A DNA stretch of 64,000 nt from Vicinamibacterales bacterium (lineage in GTDB: Bacteria; Acidobacteriota; Vicinamibacteria; Vicinamibacterales; UBA2999): positions 124,001 to 188,000 of the forward strand of contig JBAZYO010000008.1 in NCBI GenBank assembly GCA_041659285.1, read 5' to 3'. The position numbers and the translations under genes were made by a program. The notes beneath the pieces were generated by a model. That model did not search any database and was not told where the DNA came from. It saw nothing but the letters and a program-made list of their open reading frames with translations. How positions within the stretch are numbered: the first letter of the stretch is position 1; each line of letters opens with the position of its first letter. Positions 58,025 through 64,000 of this stretch are shown one piece after another.

Positions 58025-59290
58025 CTAACGCCTGGTGAGATCGAACGCGCTCAGCTGGCGATCGTTACGAACGAAGTAACGTCCGTCGGCGAGTGCGGGA
58101 TACGCGCGGACCACGCCAGGGATCAGTGACGCGCGGGCATTGAAGCGGAACGCCTTGGGCGAGGCCGGGGCGAGCGCCAGCTCGCCCGACTCGCGCGTGA
58201 TCACCAAGGTATCGCCCGCGATCAGCAGCGTGCCGGCGCCAAAGCCGTCCACGTTCCACATCACCTTGCCCGTTGCCAGCTCGATGCAGCGCAGGCTCTG
58301 CCCAAATTCCTGCCGGCCCTCGAACCCGTACAGATACCCGTCGCGGTAGACGCTGGTCGAGTAGTGATTGGACATCGACTCGTCGCCGGACCACACCGGC
58401 TTCACCGCGTTATTGGCCACCTGCAGGAGCACCGCCCCGGTGCCGTAGCTTGCGGAGAGGAAGATCTGGTCCTTAATCACAATCGGCGCGGCCGCATTGA
58501 CCGACGCGGCCATCCGCGCGCGCCAGCGGAACTGATACCGCAGGCCGCCGGTCGCGGGATCGAGCGCGGCCAGTCCGGTCCGCGTGAAGAACACCGCCGT
58601 GCGGAGCCCGGCGATGTCGGCGATCACCGGCGCCGAATAGCTCGCTTCATCCGTGGTCGAGGTCCACAGCGTCTTGCCGGTGGCGGCGTCGAAGGCGACG
58701 ATACCGCCGCCTTCGCCAGGCTTCGGCGGGCCAAGGCCGGTCTTGCCGCCGACGTTGACCATCACGCGGTCACCGTCCACCAGCGGGGAGGTGGCGACGC
58801 CGAAGTACCCCTTCGGCGCGTCGAAGACGCGGCGCGTGTCAACGGCCCAGAGCTTCCGGCCGGTGGCGAAGTCGAGGCCGTGAAGCCAGCCGTCGGCGCC
58901 ATGGGTGAACACGCGCCCGCCGGCGATCACCGGAACCGCGCGCGGCCCTTCGTCGAAGCCGAAGTCGTCGCGATAACTGGTGGGGTAGTCGAACGTCCAG
59001 ATCGTCTTGCCGGTGGCCGCATCCATGGCGTCAACGGTCTCGCGGTTGTTGAGGCGATGAAACAGGATCAGCCTGCCGGCCGCCACCGCCGGCCCGGCGA
59101 AGCCGGCGCCGACGTCACGCCTCCAGATCAGCGGTGGCCCCGAACGGGGGAACGACGCGACGATTGGCGCGCCGGTGTAGATGCCGTTGCGGCCGGGCCC
59201 GAGAATCTGCGGCCAGTCCTGCGCCGCGATCATTCCTCCGCCCGTGACGACGCATATCAGAACGGCCAGACCAGTGGGCAGGCGTCGCAT
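58025..59290 (-). CDS. Secreted PQQ-like beta-propeller repeat protein
   Basis: Protein of 421 residues starting with a signal (GLAVLICVVTGGGMIAAQ). Repeats with the PQQ-propeller strand pattern (WPQILGPGRNGIY, VDAMDAATGKTIWTFDYP, GLDFATGRKLWAVD, AFDAATGKTLWTS, ALDPATGGLRYQFRW, IELATGKVMWNVDGF) fill the protein. The tryptophan-docking motifs are present, but PQQ-binding residues of a quinoprotein dehydrogenase are not obvious, so a non-catalytic role is as likely. It lies between the metallophosphoesterase and rsmH. Confidence 0.88.
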   Translation of the reverse strand: MRRLPTGLAVLICVVTGGGMIAAQDWPQILGPGRNGIYTGAPIVASFPRSGPPLIWRRDVGAGFAGPAVAAGRLILFHRLNNRETVDAMDAATGKTIWTFDYPTSYRDDFGFDEGPRAVPVIAGGRVFTHGADGWLHGLDFATGRKLWAVDTRRVFDAPKGYFGVATSPLVDGDRVMVNVGGKTGLGPPKPGEGGGIVAFDAATGKTLWTSTTDEASYSAPVIADIAGLRTAVFFTRTGLAALDPATGGLRYQFRWRARMAASVNAAAPIVIKDQIFLSASYGTGAVLLQVANNAVKPVWSGDESMSNHYSTSVYRDGYLYGFEGRQEFGQSLRCIELATGKVMWNVDGFGAGTLLIAGDTLVITRESGELALAPASPKAFRFNARASLIPGVVRAYPALADGRYFVRNDRQLSAFDLTRR

Positions 59291-59360
59291 GTCGGCGCCA
59301 GCCTATCAAAGCCGGGCGCGGCGCGCGAACGTTCCGGAAGGACTACCCTTACATGTCCAC

Positions 59361-60275
59361 ATGGAGACGCCATCGAACCCGCATCGGCCGATCATGGTTG
59401 CGGAAGTCTTGCGTTGCCTGCGGCCGGCCCCTGGCGATGTCGCGGTGGACTGCACCCTTGGCGGCGGCGGTCATGCGCAGGCGATCCTGGAGCGCGTGCA
59501 GCCGGGCGGGCGCCTGATCGGCCTCGACGTGGACCCGATCGAGTTGCCACGCACCGAAGCCCGCCTTCGCGCCGACGGTTTCGGCCCAGACACGTTCGTT
59601 GCCCGACACGGGAATTTCGCGAGGCTCCCGCAGGTGCTCGCCGGTGAGGGCATCGCCGCTGTCGATCTGATCCTGGCGGACCTCGGCGTGTCGTCGATGC
59701 AGCACGACAATCCGGAACGTGGATTCAGCCACCGGGGTGTCGGCCCGCTCGACATGCGGATGGATCCCACGCGGGGCGCGCCGGCGTCGCAACTGCTGGC
59801 GGGTATCAGCGAGGTGTCACTGACGGCGGTGCTGCGCGAGCACGCGGATGAACCGCAGGCGGAACTGATCGCCGGCATCCTGAAGCGCGAACTCCCGGAC
59901 ACGACGCACGCCCTGACGCGCCTGGTGCGCCTGGGGCTCAACGAGGCCCGGCCCGATCTGCCGAAGGCCGACGTCAAGATGTCGGTGCGAAGGACCCTCC
60001 AGGCGCTGCGCATTGCCGTGAACGATGAGTTCCCCGCGCTCGAGGCCCTGCTGCAGGTGGTGCCGCAGTGCCTCAAGCCGGGCGGGCGGGTCGCCATCCT
60101 GACGTTTCACTCGGGCGAGGACCGGCGCGTGAAGAAGGCCTTCCTGGCCGGCTACCGGTCCGGCGTGTATTCCGCGGTGGCGAGCCGGGTCATTCGCTCC
60201 ACCAAGGAGGAAACGTTCGCCAACCGCCGCGCCTCGGCGGCCAAGCTGCGCTGGGCCGTGCGGGCGCCACGCTGA
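59361..60275 (+). CDS. rsmH: 16S rRNA m4C1402 methyltransferase RsmH
   Basis: ATG 59361 gives 304 residues. SAM motif VDCTLGGGGHAQAIL, then IGLDVDP, LILADLGVSSMQHD and GPLDMRMDP, followed by the C-terminal RVAILTFHSGEDRRVKKAF, all typical of RsmH/MraW. It methylates N4 of C1402 in 16S rRNA. In most bacteria the gene starts the division and cell-wall (dcw) cluster; here its neighbours are a propeller and a response-regulator gene, so it is out of that context. Confidence 0.96.
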   Translation: METPSNPHRPIMVAEVLRCLRPAPGDVAVDCTLGGGGHAQAILERVQPGGRLIGLDVDPIELPRTEARLRADGFGPDTFVARHGNFARLPQVLAGEGIAAVDLILADLGVSSMQHDNPERGFSHRGVGPLDMRMDPTRGAPASQLLAGISEVSLTAVLREHADEPQAELIAGILKRELPDTTHALTRLVRLGLNEARPDLPKADVKMSVRRTLQALRIAVNDEFPALEALLQVVPQCLKPGGRVAILTFHSGEDRRVKKAFLAGYRSGVYSAVASRVIRSTKEETFANRRASAAKLRWAVRAPR

Positions 60276-60308
60276 CCTCGGCAACCCGAGTCGCAGCCGA
60301 TCCCGCGC

Positions 60309-61415
60309 TCACTCTTTGCGCGGTTCCGCAGGCGGCGTTGGCGCCGATTCGGAACTGGCTGCTGGTTCGGGGTCCTGCTCCGGAGGAGGCACGATGGCCG
60401 CGTGATGATGGACCAACTCGGAGAGGTGTGCCACGCTCGCCCGCACCACTTCCACGGCATGGCGAATAGACTCGCCGCCCGGGTGGTGGTGTTCGACGAG
60501 CGGCCGCGCTTCTTCCTCTTGAGGTTCGCGAAGGACCTCGAGCTGGTCGGCCAGCCAGTGGACGCCTTCGTCAGGCGTGTCGGGCGCTTTTGATCCCGTC
60601 ACAGTGGCCGGCACCGGGGGCGCATCCTCCATCACGAAGTCAGTGACACCCATCTCCGCGGCGAGGGCGGGGTCGACCACGGGCTCAGCGGGTGGCGCCG
60701 GTGCCTCCGCGAAGGCGAGGTCATCGAGGCCCATCTCGTGTTGCAGGCGCTCAATCTGCGCGTCGTGGGCCGGCGACGCGTCGGCGCCATGGTGGTCGTG
60801 CGGGCCGCTGGACCCGTGCCCCTGCTCCGGCGAGTGTCGGGCGCGCTCGTAAGCGCCAATGGCCTGGGTGACGGCCTCGGTGACGATCTGCGCCAACGCT
60901 TCCGTTGTAACCTCGTGTTCCATCGCCGTAACCGCGGGTGCCTCGGCCTGGGGGCCGTTCTGCAAGTTGGCGTCGATGGCGTCGAATGCCGTGTCGAGAT
61001 CGCTCTTCGCGCCCGCGTCGGCGCCGGCGGGCGCGCTCGCACTGTTCTCCATCGAGATGCCCAACGCCTCCCGGACATGCGTGACGACGACGCCCGCGCG
61101 CAGCGGCTTCAGCAGGAAACCGCCGGCACCCGATTCCGCAATCCGCGATTCGTTGACGGCCTTGGGGGTGAGCAACAACAGGACGGAGACCGCCTGCAGT
61201 TGCGGATTGTGCGAGACGTAGTGGGCGACGGCGTAGCCATCGACGGATTTGTTAACGCTGGCCAGGACCAGGTTCGGCCGGTCGGCCTCGATTCGCGCCA
61301 GCGCCCCTGGCCCGTCCACGACCGATACCTCAACCGGCTCGCGGGCGAACATCGAGCGGACCTGGCCCTGAGTCTTGGGGTTGTCATCGACGAGCAGCAA
61401 CTTGTAGAGGGCCAT
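60309..61415 (-). CDS. Degenerate response-regulator receiver with long His/Pro/Ala-rich tail
   Basis: ATG 61415 gives 368 residues. The receiver (about 1-125) has LLLVDDNP at the acidic pocket and the conserved Lys in GGFLLKPLR, but the phosphoacceptor position in LVLASVNKSVDGY is Ser rather than Asp. The remaining about 240 residues have low complexity: acidic/Ala-rich stretches, and clusters of His (GPHDHHGAD, VEHHHPGG, LVHHHAAIV), with no recognised output domain. It may be a non-phosphorylated scaffold or metal-binding protein. It diverges from the aminotransferase gene with 110 bp between starts. Confidence 0.8.
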   Translation of the reverse strand: MALYKLLLVDDNPKTQGQVRSMFAREPVEVSVVDGPGALARIEADRPNLVLASVNKSVDGYAVAHYVSHNPQLQAVSVLLLLTPKAVNESRIAESGAGGFLLKPLRAGVVVTHVREALGISMENSASAPAGADAGAKSDLDTAFDAIDANLQNGPQAEAPAVTAMEHEVTTEALAQIVTEAVTQAIGAYERARHSPEQGHGSSGPHDHHGADASPAHDAQIERLQHEMGLDDLAFAEAPAPPAEPVVDPALAAEMGVTDFVMEDAPPVPATVTGSKAPDTPDEGVHWLADQLEVLREPQEEEARPLVEHHHPGGESIRHAVEVVRASVAHLSELVHHHAAIVPPPEQDPEPAASSESAPTPPAEPRKE

Positions 61416-61512
61416 GGTCCGCGTGTTCCTGCTGCTAGTATCGGCTTCTCCACGGGTGGCGACAAGTTGGTCGTGCCGTCCTGTGCAGGTGCGGCCGGTC
61501 CGGGACGGGGCA

Positions 61513-61518
61513 TATAAT
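61513..61518 (+). promoter_or_regulatory. Consensus -10 (TATAAT) for a leaderless aminotransferase mRNA
   Basis: A perfect TATAAT ends 7 nt before ATG 61526, which is supported by the Tat signal that starts there. No Shine-Dalgarno sequence fits. A convincing -35 is not seen. Confidence 0.55.
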
Positions 61519-61525
61519 CGCCGCC

Positions 61526-62812
61526 ATGAAGACCAACCGACGCTCGTTCCTGAGAATCTCCAGCGCTGCCGGCGCCGGCGCGCTCGCGCTTGGCGCCAAC
61601 AGTATCGAATTGGTTGCGCAAGCCTCACGCGCGCTCGGCAACCGGACCCCGGACGATGTGGCGGCGGATGAAAGCTACTGGCGCGACATCCAGAGCGCCT
61701 TCACGCTCGACCGCTCGCTCATCAACCTCAACAACGGCAACAGCTGCCCCAGCCCGACCGTTGTTCACGACGCCTACAAGCGATACCTCGACTACTCGAA
61801 CCAGGCGCCCGTGTATCACCGCGGCCTGATCGAGCGGAACATCGAAGTGGTCCGCCGCCGGCTGGCGGCCGAGTTCGGCTGTGACGCCGAAGAGATGGCC
61901 ATCACCCGCAACTCCAGCGAGTCGCTGCAGATTGCCCAGAACGGCCTCGACCTCGAGCCAGGCGACGAGGTGCTTACCACCGAGCAGGATTACGGCCGTA
62001 TGCTCACCACCTGGGACCAGCGCGCGCGGCGCGACAAGATCAAGATCACCAAGATCAACTTCCCGGTGCCGACCACCGGCGAGGAACTGTTCGGCCGCCT
62101 CGAAGGCGCCATCACGCCGCGCACCAAGGTGCTGCACTTCTGCCACATCACCAACCTGACGGGGCAGATCTTTCCGGTGCAGAACATCTCGCGCATGGCG
62201 CGCTCGCGCGGCATCATCACGATTGTGGACGGCGCCCACGCCGTCGCCCACTTCCCGTTCAAGCTGCGCGACCTGGAGATGGACTACTACGGCACCAGCC
62301 TGCACAAGTGGCTGCTGGCGCCGACCGGCACCGGCTTTCTTTACGTGCGCAAAGACCGCATTGCCAAGACCTGGCCGATGCAGGCCGCGCCGGAGCGCAG
62401 CGAGAACGACATCCGCAAGTTCGAGGAGATCGGCACCTCGCCGGCGGCCACCAAGGCGGCGATCAACGAAGCCCTCGCGTTCCACCAGGCCATCGGCACC
62501 GAACGCGTGGCGGCGCGCCTGCGCTACCTGACCCTGCGGTGGGCCAACAAGCTCAAGGCCAACCCGCGCATCGTCATGCACACCGGCCTGGACCAGGTCT
62601 ATGGCGTGGCCTGCGTCGGCATCAAGGACATCCCGGCGCCGAAGATCTACGACTTCCTGTGGAACAAGTACCGGATCATCACCGCCGCCATCTCGCGGCC
62701 CGAATACAACGGCGTGCGCGTGACGCCGAACATCTACACGCCGCTCGAGGAGATCGACACCTTCGTCGCGGCGATGGACGACCTGCTGAAAAACGGGCTG
62801 CCGGCCGCCTGA
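61526..62812 (+). CDS. Tat-exported class V aminotransferase-like PLP enzyme
   Basis: Protein of 428 residues that starts with a twin-arginine signal (TNRRSFLRIS, followed by AAGAGALALG), so it should be exported folded, with its cofactor. The PLP fold is typical of class V: NNGNSCPSPTVVHDAYK, NSSESLQIAQNGLDLEPGDE, TIVDGAHAVAHFPF, and the Schiff-base Lys in SLHKWLLAPTGTGFLY. It resembles isopenicillin-N epimerase-like and cysteine-desulphurase-like enzymes; the substrate is unknown. Exported PLP enzymes are uncommon. Confidence 0.9.
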   Translation: MKTNRRSFLRISSAAGAGALALGANSIELVAQASRALGNRTPDDVAADESYWRDIQSAFTLDRSLINLNNGNSCPSPTVVHDAYKRYLDYSNQAPVYHRGLIERNIEVVRRRLAAEFGCDAEEMAITRNSSESLQIAQNGLDLEPGDEVLTTEQDYGRMLTTWDQRARRDKIKITKINFPVPTTGEELFGRLEGAITPRTKVLHFCHITNLTGQIFPVQNISRMARSRGIITIVDGAHAVAHFPFKLRDLEMDYYGTSLHKWLLAPTGTGFLYVRKDRIAKTWPMQAAPERSENDIRKFEEIGTSPAATKAAINEALAFHQAIGTERVAARLRYLTLRWANKLKANPRIVMHTGLDQVYGVACVGIKDIPAPKIYDFLWNKYRIITAAISRPEYNGVRVTPNIYTPLEEIDTFVAAMDDLLKNGLPAA

Positions 62813-62885
62813 CGCGTGACATGGATGCTGATGATGCACAGGCGGCCCGGTCGATTGCATCGGCGAAGTAAGGGGTCGTTCTTCC

Positions 62886-63317
62886 ATGCCCACGGCCATC
62901 CATCGTCACGTTGAAGCCGCCAGACAAGGGGAGCTCGCGCGCGTCGTCTGTCGCATGTCGTCCGGATGGGCCGTGCTGGGCGATCCGCAGATCACCCGCG
63001 GCTACTGCCTGTTGTTGCCCGATCCGGTGGTGCCCGATCTCAATGCGCTTACCGGCGCGGCGCGGCGGCAGTTCCTCGACGACATGGCGGCGCTCGGTGA
63101 TGCGGTGCTGGCGGTCACGGGGGCCGAGCGGATCAACTACGAGATTCTCGGCAACGTCGAGCCCGCGCTGCACGCGCATGTGATCCCGCGGCATGCGTCT
63201 GAGGACTCCGCGCTTCGCCTCAAGCCCGTCTGGCTGCACGATTGGGCAATCGCGCCGGCGTTCGATGTCGCGATTCACGCCGGCCTGCGCGAGCGCATCA
63301 GGACCGCTCTCGGCTAA
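62886..63317 (+). CDS. HIT-family protein
   Basis: Protein of 143 residues. The HIT-like core is visible in INYEILGNVEPALHAHVIPRH, where the HxH of LHAHVIP corresponds to part of the H-x-H-x-H site, although the last His of the canonical triad is replaced by Pro-Arg context as in some diadenosine/GalT-related members. The N-terminal LADPQ-like strand (GDPQITRGYCLLLPDPVVPDL) is conserved. A nucleotide hydrolase or transferase role is likely. It lies downstream of the aminotransferase in the same direction, with 73 bp between them. Confidence 0.82.
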   Translation: MPTAIHRHVEAARQGELARVVCRMSSGWAVLGDPQITRGYCLLLPDPVVPDLNALTGAARRQFLDDMAALGDAVLAVTGAERINYEILGNVEPALHAHVIPRHASEDSALRLKPVWLHDWAIAPAFDVAIHAGLRERIRTALG

Positions 63318-63334
63318 ACTGATGTGTTGCACCT

Positions 63335-64000
63335 ATGAGACTCATTCTGTCTGTAAATGTCTTTGCCGCGGCTGCCCTGTGTTTCCTGCCGTCGCTGTCG
63401 ACGGCCCAAGGCTCGGAACACGTTCACCAGACGCAGCCTGCTCCAACCGCGACTGCTGCTCCTTCGGCCAAGGGTAACGATCGGCCGACGGTCCGCGCCG
63501 TGCTCGCCACTGACGCGCCCAAGATTGATGGCGTGCTCGACGAAGCGGTCTGGGCCTCGGCGAATGTGATCGAACAGTTCGTCCAGCAGGAGCCCAACGA
63601 GGGCCAGCCCGCCACCGACCGCACCGAAGTGCGCGTGCTCTACGACAAGGGCCATCTCTTCATCGGCGTCCACGCCTATGCCTCGCTGGGGGTCACGGCC
63701 ACCGAGATGCGGCGCGACGCCGACCGCCTGTTCGACGAAGACAACTTCCAGGTCGTGCTCGACACCTTTCACGACTCGCGCAACGCGTTCATGTTCCTGA
63801 CCACGCCGCTCGGCGCGAAGCTCGAGCAGCAGATCTTCGATGAGGGCGAGGGCGGCGGCCGCGGCACCACCGCCAACGTCAACCGCAACTGGGACGGCGT
63901 ATGGGATGCCGCCGCGAAGATCACCGAAGACGGCTGGACCGCCGAGATTTCCATCCCGGTGAACACGCTGCGGTTTGCCAAACGCGACGAGCAGGTGTGG
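63335..64000 (+). CDS. DUF5916/CBM9-like secreted protein (3' end outside the window)
   Basis: The frame is open from ATG 63335 to the last base. It begins with a signal peptide (LILSVNVFAAAALCFLPSLSTAQ). The visible 222 residues contain the family-9 carbohydrate-binding-like domain found at the front of DUF5916 proteins: ATDAPKIDGVLDEAVWASA, EVRVLYDKGHLFIGVHAYA, RDADRLFDEDNFQVVLDTF, DGVWDAAAKITEDGWTAEIS and IPVNTLRF. These usually precede an outer-membrane beta-barrel, which would lie beyond the window. Confidence 0.82.
   Translation, partial: MRLILSVNVFAAAALCFLPSLSTAQGSEHVHQTQPAPTATAAPSAKGNDRPTVRAVLATDAPKIDGVLDEAVWASANVIEQFVQQEPNEGQPATDRTEVRVLYDKGHLFIGVHAYASLGVTATEMRRDADRLFDEDNFQVVLDTFHDSRNAFMFLTTPLGAKLEQQIFDEGEGGGRGTTANVNRNWDGVWDAAAKITEDGWTAEISIPVNTLRFAKRDEQVW

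Noticed and set aside
1..64000. CRISPR array, tRNA, rRNA, prophage or IS element
   Set aside because: No spaced direct repeats of CRISPR type, no cloverleaf, no rRNA core and no transposase or integrase frame were seen; the repeats found are short tandem units and palindromes.

Overview
The window is about 64 kb of high-GC bacterial chromosome, densely packed on both strands, with 58 protein-coding genes supported and no rRNA, tRNA, CRISPR, prophage or transposase gene seen. The gene content (carboxypeptidase-regulatory-like proteins, GMC and Gfo/Idh oxidoreductases, hopanoid precursor genes hpnC-hpnD-hpnE, a MoxR/DUF58/VWA 'Bat-like' operon, cytochrome c/copper-monooxygenase proteins, PQQ-type and YVTN propellers, CotH, DUF5916) fits an Acidobacteriota genome, perhaps class Vicinamibacteria. 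That assignment is inferred from gene content and base composition; no rRNA is present to confirm it.

Layout. 1-11447: the 3' part of an amidase, a secreted beta-helix protein, a DUF1810 protein, a kelch-plus-collagen secreted protein, a GMC oxidoreductase, a Gfo/Idh/MocA oxidoreductase, a secreted regulatory-like protein, a cupin and an unknown secreted protein. 11465-20805: a three-domain acyl-activating/ACP/acyltransferase protein, a PilZ protein, serB, a secreted alpha/beta hydrolase, then ygfZ-PHP-NUDIX as an overlapping operon running head-on into a short mutY. 20882-28535: a very compact operon, cobalamin adenosyltransferase-hpnC-hpnD-hpnE-thiI-fbaB-membrane glycosyltransferase, with most junctions overlapping. 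28532-34443: a zinc-ribbon NUDIX diverging from def, a small secreted protein, then a double-length thyX, a phosphatidylcholine-synthase-like protein, an MFS exporter and a metallo-hydrolase. 34690-43914: a ModA-like binding protein behind a possible structured leader, a DHFR-like protein, a secreted unknown, an FNT channel, a hybrid histidine kinase, an M20 peptidase, and SirB1/HAD/DUF1684 on the other strand. 44008-51416: ychF, then the Bat-like operon on the minus strand. 51537-64000: a cytochrome c/YVTN protein, a cytochrome c/copper monooxygenase, an Ig-like protein, CotH, a metallophosphoesterase, a PQQ-type propeller, rsmH, a degenerate response regulator, a Tat-exported class V aminotransferase, a HIT protein and the start of a DUF5916 protein.

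The most distinctive features lie outside ordinary gene function. First, many non-operonic genes have a near-consensus -10 hexamer 6-9 nt before the start codon, which predicts leaderless mRNAs; in places two such hexamers overlap back to back between divergent genes. Second, several families of small palindromes and short tandem arrays (7-, 8- and 9-mers) are scattered through intergenic DNA and, in frame, inside coding sequences. Third, some proteins have unusual architecture: kelch-collagen, double ThyX, MutY without its C-terminal domain, and two receiver-like domains without the phosphoacceptor aspartate. No gap without a gene exceeds 300 bases. I did not find a single locus that I could defend as a wholly new system; the repeat/leaderless landscape and the copper-monooxygenase locus are the best leads.
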